DNA from: Devosia ureilytica | Lineage (GTDB): Bacteria > Pseudomonadota > Alphaproteobacteria > Rhizobiales > Devosiaceae | NCBI RefSeq assembly: GCF_024273195.1 | Contig: NZ_JAMZCU010000002.1 | Location: forward strand, 654,157 to 718,156 | DNA length: 64,000 bases | Reading direction: 5' to 3' | Part shown: positions 54,599 to 62,437 of the stretch, in pieces | Layout: each line of letters begins with the position of its first letter | Position numbering within the stretch: position 1 is the first letter of the stretch | Notes under the pieces: generated by a model | What the model was told of the DNA's origin: nothing | What the model saw: only the letters and a program-made list of their open reading frames with translations | Databases searched by the model: none | Program-made: the position numbers and the translations under genes

Positions 54599-54785
54599 GG
54601 ATACCCCCACCCAACCTCCCCCTGATAGGGGGAGGAGCCCATCGAGGTTTGGTTCGCCCCCCGCGAAAGCCCCAAAAGCTGCAACGTCCCCCCTTCCCCT
54701 CCCCCTTTCAGGGCTCCGACCCGTCCCAAAGGGCGAATGGCTCCGGTGGAGCCATTCGAGGCGAGGAGGCCGGGTGGGGGTATCC
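54599..54785. repeat. inverted family A copies, right one interrupted by family C
   Basis: The left copy (54599-54636) follows the stop of DUF559 copy 2 by 12 bp. The right copy (54697-54785) is split at its loop by a family C element at about 54713-54767 with the stem GAATGGC/GCCATTC around TCCGGTGGA, then resumes with GAGGCCGGGTGGGGGTATCC. Confidence 0.85.
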
Positions 54786-54868
54786 CACCTTCGCAAAATG
54801 CAAACCCCATCCCCACCACCAGCTGTCACCCCGGCGAAGGCCGGGCTCGTCCTGAGGACTAACGGTAC

Positions 54869-54994
54869 CGCACCTACCTCGCCCAACGCGGCCACCGCGT
54901 GCTGCGCTTCACCAATGGCGAGGTTATGGGCAATCCGGAAGGGGTGTTCATGGTGCTTTCGGGGGTATTGGGCGAACCTGGGGCAGAGTCTTAG
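54869..54994 (+). pseudogene. DUF559 remnant, copy 3 (3' end only)
   Basis: Forty-one codons ending TAG at 54992-54994 read RTYLAQRGHRVLRFTNGEVM and on to LGEPGAES. This aligns with the C-terminal third of copies 1 and 2 (RTAYLAERGHRVLRFTNSEV in copy 2). No start or upstream coding remains; the preceding 80 bp carry a different repeat fragment (GTCACCCCGGCGAAGGCCGG). A family A palindrome follows the stop exactly as in the intact copies. Confidence 0.85.
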
Positions 54995-55099
54995 CGGATA
55001 CCCCCACCCAGCCTCCCCCTGATAGGGGGAGGGGCGCATCGCGTTCGCTCAAACCTCGGGCTAAACACCTCTTCCCCTCCCCATATTGAGGGGGAGGGG
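54995..55099. repeat. inverted family A copies after the DUF559 remnant
   Basis: The left copy (54995-55034) begins CGGATACCCCCACCCAGCC with the CCTCCCCCTGATAGGGGGAGG hairpin. The right hairpin (55074-55099, CCTCCCCATATTGAGGGGGA) lacks the usual tail and ends 6 bp before the stop of the next gene. Confidence 0.8.
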
Positions 55100-55104
55100 C
55101 GAAT

Positions 55105-55815
55105 TCAGAACTTCAAGGCTTCCTGCCCATCGTCTGCTGGCCGTTTGTCTTTGCGCTTGCGCTCCGCCGGTGCCACGCGATCATTTTCCATCACGTCGAC
55201 CAACGCCGTGGCAAACCTCTTTAGCGTAGTGCCTGGCTCTTCAATCAAGAAGCCGCCGAGGCGTTTCAGATCAAAAACTTCATCGGTGCGTGATGCGCCC
55301 TTCTTGTCAACAAAATGTATCTCAACATCAGATTTCTGGCCGAAGAAGTCTTGGTCAAGAACATCGGTTTTCATAACGTGAGCGAGTCCGGCCAAATTTG
55401 CCAGTGAAGCTCGCTTTTCGTTACGTGCATGAACGTAAACAAGCTTAATTACGCCGTTCTCGACGATGAAGAACGAAGGACCCATAGCGCACTGGAGATT
55501 TGGCGTTAGTGCAAATGCCTTCCGCGGGTATGGAAAGCATTGAGTCTTACGCCCAACCACTTTGGGCAGGACAGCTTCGACTATTTTTGCGTTATCCCTC
55601 TCCGCGTCGGTACCTTTACCCTTGCAGCCGGCCACTAGCGCGGCAATGTCCGTCGCTCCGTTGTAGGCGTGCATTATCGAGCGCAAGCAACGTTGATGGT
55701 TCCAACCACCACCAGCAGTTGAATAGTGGTCTATTATGTTCTTTACGGTGTCGTCGATACTTGAGGCGCAAAGGCGGAATGCGTCGATGAGCATGGGAGG
55801 TTTCAGCGGGGTCAT
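55105..55815 (-). CDS. unknown protein encoded behind a Panacea-domain gene (candidate toxin)
   Basis: This is a 236-aa soluble protein, not recognised. An N-terminal helical part (residues 8-60, with GGGWNHQRCLRSIMHAYNGA) leads to a mixed alpha/beta centre (SFFIVENGVIKLVYVHARNE, SDVEIHFVDKKGASR). The C-terminal tail is highly charged (ERKRKDKRPADDGQE). ATG at 55815 has GGAG at 5-nt spacing. Codon use and GC are clearly lower than in flanking housekeeping genes, a sign of transfer. It follows the Panacea gene by 64 bp on the same strand. Panacea proteins are antitoxins for many unrelated toxins, so this protein may be a toxin; nothing in its sequence proves that. Confidence 0.7.
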   Translation of the reverse strand: MTPLKPPMLIDAFRLCASSIDDTVKNIIDHYSTAGGGWNHQRCLRSIMHAYNGATDIAALVAGCKGKGTDAERDNAKIVEAVLPKVVGRKTQCFPYPRKAFALTPNLQCAMGPSFFIVENGVIKLVYVHARNEKRASLANLAGLAHVMKTDVLDQDFFGQKSDVEIHFVDKKGASRTDEVFDLKRLGGFLIEEPGTTLKRFATALVDVMENDRVAPAERKRKDKRPADDGQEALKF

Positions 55816-55879
55816 GCGGTCTCCAGTGTATCCCTTTAGGTTACGTCCGCTACGTCCGAAGACGTCCCTCCCAGCGACT

Positions 55880-56398
55880 CTATGAGATACCTAGCACATC
55901 TGCTTCATTTTGTCGCAAGAAGTAATCGCGTATTGCACAGTCAGAAAGCTTTGCGCCGGGTGCTTTGCCTGCATTGGCAGCGTCCCAAACTGATGTCCAT
56001 GGTGAGTCTACAGCGTGGGTCAAGTCTGATAGCCGATACGGATGAAGGACGCCGTAGGCCCCGGTTACTGCCCTTATCAAGGCCGAGCTATCTTCCTGCA
56101 CGTCGACTTGCGCTACTTCTTTCTTCATCGTCACGGCATTGAATGACACAAGCCGACATTTGATGGGGCTACCGCTATACTCTCGGATTTGGTCGTAAAC
56201 GACCCTAACCACCGGTCCAAATTCCCAAGCCTCGAAGGGCTGCGCAATCAAAGGCACTGAGAACTTAGCGAGATGCCACCCATGCGCAAAATACAGTATC
56301 TTAAGCAAGGACGTGGAATAGATATCAAGTCGCGCCAAGCTGGCTTGGTCCAACACAAAGTTGGCTACCGCTCGGGCGTCGTATGGTCCACTTTCCAC
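55880..56398 (-). CDS. Panacea (DUF4065 / SocA-like) domain protein, probable antitoxin
   Basis: This is a 172-aa protein with a Panacea domain. YDARAVANFVLDQASLARLD and LLKILYFAHGWHLAKFSVPL, then FEAWEFGPVVRVVYDQIREY, are the hallmark segments. C-terminal HPYRLSDLTHAVDSPW is also typical. Panacea is the promiscuous antitoxin module paired with diverse toxins in bicistronic operons and phages. The start is GTG at 56396-56398, which immediately follows the polA stop codon with no spacer, so translation may be coupled to polA. Lower GC than polA suggests acquisition. Confidence 0.88.
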   Translation of the reverse strand: MESGPYDARAVANFVLDQASLARLDIYSTSLLKILYFAHGWHLAKFSVPLIAQPFEAWEFGPVVRVVYDQIREYSGSPIKCRLVSFNAVTMKKEVAQVDVQEDSSALIRAVTGAYGVLHPYRLSDLTHAVDSPWTSVWDAANAGKAPGAKLSDCAIRDYFLRQNEADVLGIS

Positions 56399-59320
56399 TT
56401 AATGCGCCTCATCCCAGTTCTTGGCCGCATGCGCGTCCACCTGGATCGGCACGGTCAGCCGCACCGCCGGTTCCGCCGCGCTTTCCATCACCCGCTTGAT
56501 CACCGGAATGGCATGATCTTCGGTCCCTTCGGGCACCTCAAAGATCAGCTCGTCATGCACCTGCAGCAGCATGTCGGCTTCGACGCCCGCTTTTTTCAAT
56601 TCGCCTTCCATGCGGATCATGGCGCGGCGGATGATGTCGGCGGCGCTCCCTTGGATAGGCGCATTGATCGAGGCGCGTTCGACAAAGGCGCGTTCGCTCG
56701 GATTGCCTGAATTTGCATTGGGGAACTGGATCTTGCGGCCAAAGATGGTCATCACATGCCCATCGGCTTTCACCCGCACTTTTTGGGCGTCCATATAGTC
56801 CTTGATGCCCGGGAAGCGCTCGAAATAGGTCTTGATGTATTCGCCCGCCACCGAGCGCTCGATGCCCAGCTGGTTGGCGAGGCCAAAGGCGGAAATGCCG
56901 TAGATGATGCCGAAATTGATCGCCTTGGCGCGGCGGCGTACGTCGCTCGGCATGCCTTCCACCGGCACATTGAACATTTCGGACGCCGTCATGGCGTGAA
57001 TGTCCAGCCCCTCCTCGAAAGCGTCCTTGAGCGCCTGGATATTGGCGATATGGGCGAGCACTCGCAGCTCGATCTGCGAATAGTCGGCGGAGATAAGAAC
57101 CTTGCCCGGCGGGGCGACAAAGGCGGTGCGGATCTTGCGACCGTCTTCGGTGCGGACCGGGATGTTTTGCAGGTTCGGCTCGTTGGACGAGAGACGTCCG
57201 GTGAGAACGGAAGCCTGCTGATAGGAGGTATGGACCCGGCCGGTGCGTGGGTTGATATAGGTGGGCAGGGCATCGGTATAGGTGCCCTTCAATTTGGTCA
57301 GCTGGCGCCAGTCGACAATGGTGCGCGCCAGCGGCACGCCCTTGAGCGCCAGGTCTTCGAGCACATCGGCGCCGGTGGCCCAGGCGCCGGTTTTGGTCTT
57401 GGTGCCGCCCTCAAGCCCCATCTTGTCAAAGAGGATTTCGCCCAATTGCTTGGGCGAGCCGAGGTTGAAACTCTGCCCGGCCAGTTCATGGGCTTCGGCC
57501 TCGAAGGCCGCCGCGCGCTGGGCGAAATCCCCCGAAAGCCGCGCCAGGATCTGCCGGTCAACGGTAATGCCACGCGCTTCCATGCGCGCCAGCACCGGCG
57601 CCAGCGGCCGCTCGATGGTTTCGTAGAGCGCCGTCATGTTTTCGGCCGCAAGGCGGGGTTTCAGCACATGCCAGAGCCTGAGCGTGATATCCGCGTCCTC
57701 GGCGGCATAGCGGGCGGCCGCAGGGATGTCGATCTGGTCAAAGCTCTTCTGCGCCTTGCCGGTGCCGGCCAGCTCGGCATAGGTGATGGTCTTGTGACCG
57801 AGCCAATGATCGGCCAGCACGTCCATGCCATTATAGCGCGGGCCATCGAGCGCATAGGAAATCAGCATGGTGTCGTCGATCGGCCCCATGGTGATGCCGT
57901 AGCGTTCCAGCACCTCCATGTCATATTTGACGTTCTGGCCGATCTTGAGGATCGATTTGTCCTGCAACACGCGTTTGAGCGCCTCGAGCACGAAGCCGAT
58001 GGGCAATTGTCCCTCGACCAGCCCGCCACCGCCGAGGAGATCGCCGGGCTTGGCATGCCCCACGGGAATATAGCAGCCCTCCCCGATTTCGGTGGCAAGG
58101 CACACGCCGACCAGGTCCGCCTGCTGCGGGTCGAGCCCGGTGGTTTCGGTGTCGACCGCGACATGGCCCTTGTCGAGGATTTTGCCGATCCAGGCCTCCA
58201 GCCGGTCGGGCGTGGTGATGGTCTCATAGGCCTCGTAATTGACCGGAATGGCCTTGATCCGCGCATGCTCCTCGGCGGCGTGGCGCGCCGGGCCCGAGCC
58301 GGGCACAACGCCGGCGGCAAGCTTTGCCTTGGCCACCGAGAGCGTCGTGGATTTCACCGGCGCGCCGGCCACCGGATTGTCCTTGTTGGCCGCCAATTCC
58401 GCATCGGGCTCAAAGTCGTCGGGATTGGCCTCGAGCAATGTGGCCATGCGCTTGGTGATGGTGGCAAATTCCATCGCCTTCAAAAACGGAAACAGTGCCG
58501 AAGGGCTCATTGGCTGGCGCACGAGGCCATCGAGGTCAATCTCGACCGGCACCTTCTGTTCAAGCGTCACCAGCGTCTTGGAAATCCGCGCCAGTTCGGC
58601 ATTGGCGATCAGCTTTTCGCGCCGTGCGTTCTGCTTGATCTCGCTGGCGTGTTCGAGGAGGTTTTCGAGCGTGCCATAAGTGTTGATCAGCTCCGCCGCC
58701 GTCTTGACGCCAATCCCCGGTACGCCGGGGACATTGTCGACGCTATCGCCGCACAGCGCCTGCACGTCGATCACCTTGTCCGGCGTCACCCCGAATTTTG
58801 TGAACACCTCGTCCGGCCCGATCCAGCGCAGCGGCGGTTGCCCGGGGCGGGGGATGGTATCGAGCAGGCGGATCGATCCATCGGGCTCCACCAGTTGCAT
58901 CAAATCCTTGTCGGACGAGGCGATGGTGACCTTCATGCCGGCGTCGCGCGCCATGCAGGCATAGGTCGCCATGATGTCGTCGGCCTCCCATCCCTCCATT
59001 TCGATCGAGGGGATGGAAAAGGCCCGCGTCGCCGAGCGCGTCAGCGGAAACTGCGGCACCAGTTCCTCAGGCGCCGGCGGCCGCTGTGCCTTGTATTGCG
59101 GGTAGAGGTCGTCGCGAAACGTCTTGCCCTTGGCGTCGAAAATGACGGCCATATGCGTGGGCGCGTCATCGCCGTCCATGTCCTGGGTGAGCTTGTAGAG
59201 CATGTTGCAGAACCCCTGCACGCAGCCCACCGGCAGTCCGTCGGACTTGCGGCTCAAAGGCGGCAGGGCGTGGAAGGCACGGAAAATATAGCCCGAGCCG
59301 TCGACGAGCAGCAGATGCAT
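56399..59320 (-). CDS. polA: DNA polymerase I
   Basis: This is a 973-aa repair and replication polymerase. The 5'-3' exonuclease domain starts MHLLLVDGSGYIFRAFHALP and includes VQALCGDSVDNVPGVPGIGV. The 3'-5' exonuclease has VAVDTETTGLDPQQADLVGV. The polymerase domain has ISADYSQIELRVLAHIANIQ, RRRAKAINFGIIYGISAFGL and LLQVHDELIFEVPEG. All three activities appear intact. The stop TAA at 56399-56401 abuts the GTG start of the Panacea gene. Confidence 0.97.
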   Translation of the reverse strand: MHLLLVDGSGYIFRAFHALPPLSRKSDGLPVGCVQGFCNMLYKLTQDMDGDDAPTHMAVIFDAKGKTFRDDLYPQYKAQRPPAPEELVPQFPLTRSATRAFSIPSIEMEGWEADDIMATYACMARDAGMKVTIASSDKDLMQLVEPDGSIRLLDTIPRPGQPPLRWIGPDEVFTKFGVTPDKVIDVQALCGDSVDNVPGVPGIGVKTAAELINTYGTLENLLEHASEIKQNARREKLIANAELARISKTLVTLEQKVPVEIDLDGLVRQPMSPSALFPFLKAMEFATITKRMATLLEANPDDFEPDAELAANKDNPVAGAPVKSTTLSVAKAKLAAGVVPGSGPARHAAEEHARIKAIPVNYEAYETITTPDRLEAWIGKILDKGHVAVDTETTGLDPQQADLVGVCLATEIGEGCYIPVGHAKPGDLLGGGGLVEGQLPIGFVLEALKRVLQDKSILKIGQNVKYDMEVLERYGITMGPIDDTMLISYALDGPRYNGMDVLADHWLGHKTITYAELAGTGKAQKSFDQIDIPAAARYAAEDADITLRLWHVLKPRLAAENMTALYETIERPLAPVLARMEARGITVDRQILARLSGDFAQRAAAFEAEAHELAGQSFNLGSPKQLGEILFDKMGLEGGTKTKTGAWATGADVLEDLALKGVPLARTIVDWRQLTKLKGTYTDALPTYINPRTGRVHTSYQQASVLTGRLSSNEPNLQNIPVRTEDGRKIRTAFVAPPGKVLISADYSQIELRVLAHIANIQALKDAFEEGLDIHAMTASEMFNVPVEGMPSDVRRRAKAINFGIIYGISAFGLANQLGIERSVAGEYIKTYFERFPGIKDYMDAQKVRVKADGHVMTIFGRKIQFPNANSGNPSERAFVERASINAPIQGSAADIIRRAMIRMEGELKKAGVEADMLLQVHDELIFEVPEGTEDHAIPVIKRVMESAAEPAVRLTVPIQVDAHAAKNWDEAH

Positions 59321-59534
59321 TTGGCGATTCCCTTGGTGTCCGTTGGCGGCAAGTCTATCGCCTCGAACGCCATGATGGCACCCACTTTTGCCTGGCTGTG
59401 TCAGCAGCCTTCAGCAAAATTTTGCCGATGGACCCAGCTTTGCCACTTTCCGAGGTTACGGGGGGAGATTGAACGGATTGGATCCGGGCGCCATTTACCT
59501 GTGCCGCCAGCGGCATCCGAAAGGACACCACCTG

Positions 59535-59918
59535 ATGACAAGCCCGAAACGGGGCGGCGGCGCCACCATATTGGTGGTGGATGACGATGCCTTGATCACG
59601 CTGAACACCGTCGATGTGCTGACCGACCTCGGCCACACCGCGCTCGAGGCCTTTTCAGGCCGCGAGGCGCTGGACCTGGTGCAGCAGCGCCCCGAAATCG
59701 TGGCCATCATCACCGATTATGCCATGCCCGGCATGACCGGCCTGCAATTGGCCGAAGCCGCGCGCAAGCTCCGCCCCGGCCTGCCGGTGCTGCTCACCAC
59801 CGGCTATGCCGACCTCCCCGAAGAGGCCGCGCTCCACTATCCCATGCTGGAAAAGCCCTATCACGAGGCCGAGCTGAGCGGTCGCCTGGCCGAACTCCTG
59901 GCCCAGCCGGCCGTCTAG
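59535..59918 (+). CDS. single-domain response regulator
   Basis: This is a 127-aa receiver-only protein. Acidic pocket DDD follows ILVV, phospho-acceptor Asp61 is in IITDYAMPGMTG, the switch Thr is in LLTTGYAD and Lys107 is in MLEKPYHEAEL. The pattern TDYAMPGMTG is typical of receivers fused to or paired with hybrid histidine kinases. ATG at 59535 has only a weak AGGA upstream; an open frame extends to 59388 but without receiver similarity. It is divergent from polA and convergent with the transglycosylase gene. Confidence 0.88.
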   Translation: MTSPKRGGGATILVVDDDALITLNTVDVLTDLGHTALEAFSGREALDLVQQRPEIVAIITDYAMPGMTGLQLAEAARKLRPGLPVLLTTGYADLPEEAALHYPMLEKPYHEAELSGRLAELLAQPAV

Positions 59919-59922
59919 AGCC

Positions 59923-60495
59923 CTAGCGCAGGCCGCTCTTGTCGAGCAGGCCCAGGCGCTTGGCGTCGTAATAATAGCCGCGGGCATAAAACTGCACGGC
60001 GCGATCATCATTGCCGCCTGCCGTCACATAGGCGCCGGCCAGGTATCGCACCGCATAGCGCAGGTTGGTCTCCGCATCGAGCAGCCCACCGGCCTCCCCG
60101 CGATAACCCATGCCGCGCGCGGTGGCGTGGCTGATCTGCATCAACCCATAATAGGGACCGTTGCGCGCCGCCGGATTATAGCCGCTCTCGCGCACGATCA
60201 CCCGCCGCACCAGATGCTCGGGCACGCTATATTGGGTGGCATAATGCGAAATCAGCCCATCGAGCGCGCCGCGTTCGCTACCGGCATAGCCCAGCAGCAT
60301 GGCACTCGGCGCAGACGGCACTGCTGCCGCCTTGGGCACATATCCCGCGGGCGTGGCCGCTACCGGGGCAAAGCTGGCAATGGCGGCGCTGGCCGATTTA
60401 TTGCCCGGCAGCGGCTTGATGCCGGCCATGGAACACCCGGCCAGAACCAGGGCCAGGGCAATTGTGCCAGCGATGGGAAGCGGCTGGGCCGTCAT
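59923..60495 (-). CDS. lytic transglycosylase lipoprotein (SLT domain)
   Basis: This is a 190-aa lipoprotein. A signal peptide ends in lipobox LAGC with acylated Cys21. A flexible A/P-rich linker covers about 25-68. The SLT domain has RRVIVRESGYNPAARNGPYY with catalytic Glu103, YGLMQISHATARGMGY and NLRYAVRYLAGAYVTAGGN. It cleaves peptidoglycan glycan strands in the periplasm. ATG at 60493-60495 with AAAGG at 7-nt spacing is preferred over 60510. Confidence 0.92.
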   Translation of the reverse strand: MTAQPLPIAGTIALALVLAGCSMAGIKPLPGNKSASAAIASFAPVAATPAGYVPKAAAVPSAPSAMLLGYAGSERGALDGLISHYATQYSVPEHLVRRVIVRESGYNPAARNGPYYGLMQISHATARGMGYRGEAGGLLDAETNLRYAVRYLAGAYVTAGGNDDRAVQFYARGYYYDAKRLGLLDKSGLR

Positions 60496-60820
60496 GCAGC
60501 AACCTTTCAAGCGCGAATGTCCCTCACCTGCCCGCTACGCGGCAAACGCGGCGGCTTGATGGCGGAAATGCGACGCCGCCGCAAGTGTTATCGCCCCCCG
60601 CCGCGCCCAAAACCGAGCACAGCCGGGCCTTTGGGCGCCAAAGGTTTACATCTGGGCCTCATGCCCTAAACTTGTGCCTTCGCCGTCGTGCGCATCTTGC
60701 GGCAATCGCTCTGCCGCCCCCGAGCCGTTCTGCCCCCCTGTGGCCGAGCGGCCCCTTGCGCGACTGACCCTCAAGGCCCCGCATTGTTCCGGGCCAAGAC
60801 AATTCCGAAAGGCTCGTCAC
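60496..60820. other. intergenic region between divergent genes
   Basis: No gene is seen in these 325 bp. CCTTTGG-GCG-CCAAAGG at 60628-60644 is a perfect interrupted palindrome that could be an operator or hairpin. The rest is GC-rich without recognisable promoters. Confidence 0.4.
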
Positions 60821-61258
60821 ATGACCACTGCCGCAACCGGCGACATTGTGCGCATCCACTATTCCGGCCGCCTCACCGATGGCACCCAGTTCGACAGCTC
60901 CGAGGGCCGTGCGCCGCTCGAGTTCAAGCTGGGCGAAGGCCAGGTGATCAAGGGCCTCGAACAGCATGTCGATGGTATGGAAGCGGGCGCCAGGAGCACT
61001 GTCACCATTCCCGCCGCCGCCGCCTATGGCCCGCGCCGCGACGATGCCATCCAGCAGCTGGATCGCAACAAGGTGCCCGAAGGCATTGACCTCAAGGTCG
61101 GCACCCAGCTCCAGGCCCGCACCGCCGATGGCGGCCTGCTGCCCATCACCGTTGTCGGTGTCGACGCGCAAAGCATCACCGTCGACGCCAATCACCCCCT
61201 GGCCGGCAAGGACCTGGTGTTCGACGTCGAACTGGTCGAAGTGGTCAAGGCTGCGTAG
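60821..61258 (+). CDS. FKBP-type peptidyl-prolyl isomerase, SlyD-like
   Basis: This is a 145-aa isomerase and chaperone. VRIHYSGRLTDGTQFDSSEG and FKLGEGQVIKGLEQHVDGME form the FKBP part. AYGPRRDDAIQQLDRNKVPE leads into the inserted IF chaperone domain, and GKDLVFDVELVEVVKAA closes the FKBP fold. It lacks the His/Cys-rich nickel-binding tail of E. coli SlyD. ATG at 60821 follows GAAAGG at a longer spacing. No signal peptide is present, so it is cytoplasmic. Confidence 0.93.
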   Translation: MTTAATGDIVRIHYSGRLTDGTQFDSSEGRAPLEFKLGEGQVIKGLEQHVDGMEAGARSTVTIPAAAAYGPRRDDAIQQLDRNKVPEGIDLKVGTQLQARTADGGLLPITVVGVDAQSITVDANHPLAGKDLVFDVELVEVVKAA

Positions 61259-61267
61259 GCGTTCTGC

Positions 61268-61711
61268 ATCGCAGATGAAAGGCTCCAGTGGAGCCTTTCA
61301 AGCCGGAGCAGGCCATGAGCGCTACGCGCGAATGGCGGGTGGCCGTTCGTCCCGAAGGGCAAATTGCGCCAGTGGCGCAGTTTGAGGTGAGAAGGCCATG
61401 AGAGCTGCGCTCGAATGGCTTAGCTACATAATGGCAAAAGGCTCCAGTGGAGCCTTTCAAGCCGGAGCAGGCCATCAGCGCTACGCGCGAATGGCGGGTG
61501 GCCGCCCCTTCGCCCTCCCCCTTTGCGAGGGCTGCGCAGCTTGGCCGCAAGCCCTGGCTTGGCTGGGCGGGGGCCGATGCGCGCGGAGTCCTGGTTCAAC
61601 CCCTCGCCGATAGGCCCCGCCGGCTGTCACCCTGCGAACCATCCCAAAGGGCAAATCGCTCCAGTGCAGCGATTTGAGAGGAGCAGGCCATGAGACCTAT
61701 GGTCGAATGGC
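61268..61711. repeat. cluster of four dispersed family C elements
   Basis: Elements lie at about 61272-61345, 61347-61423, 61434-61503 and 61638-61711. Each has a hairpin around TCC[A/G]GTGGA or a variant, with a different stem: AAAGGC/GCCTTT twice, AAATTGCG/CGCAGTTT and AAATCGC/GCGATTT. All continue with GGCCATGAG or GGCCATCAG and a CGAATGGC tail. It fills part of the 900-bp gene-poor stretch after the FKBP gene. Confidence 0.85.
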
Positions 61712-61713
61712 GC

Positions 61714-61835
61714 CGGGCCTGACCCGGGGCCCATCCCGCGCCGATGGAACGTCCACCGCAAGCAGTAATATCTCAGGCTCGGCCCGGCCGGAGTTGACCC
61801 GCGGGCGCAATGCGACCCGGGGGCCGGGGTGACAA
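61714..61835. repeat. GC-rich palindromic repeat, another type
   Basis: GCCGGGCCTGACCCGGGGCC at 61715-61733 and the inverted CCCGGGGGCCGGGGTGAC near 61817-61834 enclose about 85 bp. The style resembles family B (GTCACCC...TGACCC) but with CCGGGG instead of CCTCGG. A fragment of the same type lies at about 54826-54848. Confidence 0.6.
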
Positions 61836-61886
61836 ATGGTGATGGTTGCAACACCGATCCCCGCCCCGGCAGGTATCCTCCCGTTT

Positions 61887-62006
61887 GGATACCCCCACCC
61901 GACCTCCCCCTGATAGGGGGAGGAGAAGACATGTCGCCTGTCACCGTCGCTGCGATAAACTCGATCATCCCTCCCCCTATCAGGGGGAGGTTAGGTGGGG
62001 GTATCC
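61887..62006. repeat. inverted family A pair without an enclosed gene
   Basis: Left copy (61887-61923): GGATACCCCCACCCGACC plus the CCTCCCCCTGATAGGGGGAGG hairpin. Right copy (61969-62006): the inverse, ending GGTTAGGTGGGGGTATCC. The enclosed 45 bp encode nothing. The arrangement equals the pairs between the DUF559 genes. Confidence 0.85.
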
Positions 62007-62189
62007 CCATCATCCCTCCTGGCACCCTTCATGGCCGCGGTGCTGGCCATGGTTTCAACGCTCACCCGCGCCACCCGCCCGATCAGGTCCACCACCTTTT
62101 CCTTGTAGCCGACAAAGCCACTGTCCCACCCACCGCCCCCGCAAGTCCCACCGGCGACTGCCTCAGCCTGCCCCCAGTAAGACGGCCGG

Positions 62190-62411
62190 CTAAGCGATGA
62201 CGGAAGACGACAGCGTTTCGTCTTGGAGCAATAGCTGGCAACTTTGGGGTGGTTTGCGGACTGGCGGGTTTTGGTCGGGAACGCTGAAAATCGGACAAGG
62301 TTGCCGGCTAGCTTCAGCACAACAGAACCACAACTCGTAAGGAGCTCCCTTCGCCACCCGGTAGCAATTGAGGCATTTCACTTGCACAAAGTAATTTTGC
62401 TGCGATTTCAT
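62190..62411 (-). CDS. short unknown reading frame
   Basis: This is a 73-codon frame from ATG 62409-62411, beginning MKSQQNYFVQVKCLNCYRVA and containing CLNC and FCC pairs that could bind metal. No good RBS is visible (GAG far upstream). It starts 27 bp behind the 222-aa unknown gene on the same strand and shares its low GC. It may be a real small partner or the end of a decayed gene. Confidence 0.3.
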   Translation of the reverse strand: MKSQQNYFVQVKCLNCYRVAKGAPYELWFCCAEASRQPCPIFSVPDQNPPVRKPPQSCQLLLQDETLSSSVIA

Positions 62412-62437
62412 TTATTGGATTAAAGATATCATCTCAG

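Noticed and set aside
56756..59584. 942-codon plus-strand frame opposite polA
   Set aside because: It is antisense to polA. Its size is a product of GC bias, and it has no domains.
61991..62320. 109-codon minus-strand frame with YKEKVVDLIGRVARVSVETM
   Set aside because: It runs through a family A repeat at its end and a low-complexity Gly stretch. It could be a gene remnant, but no family or start supports it.
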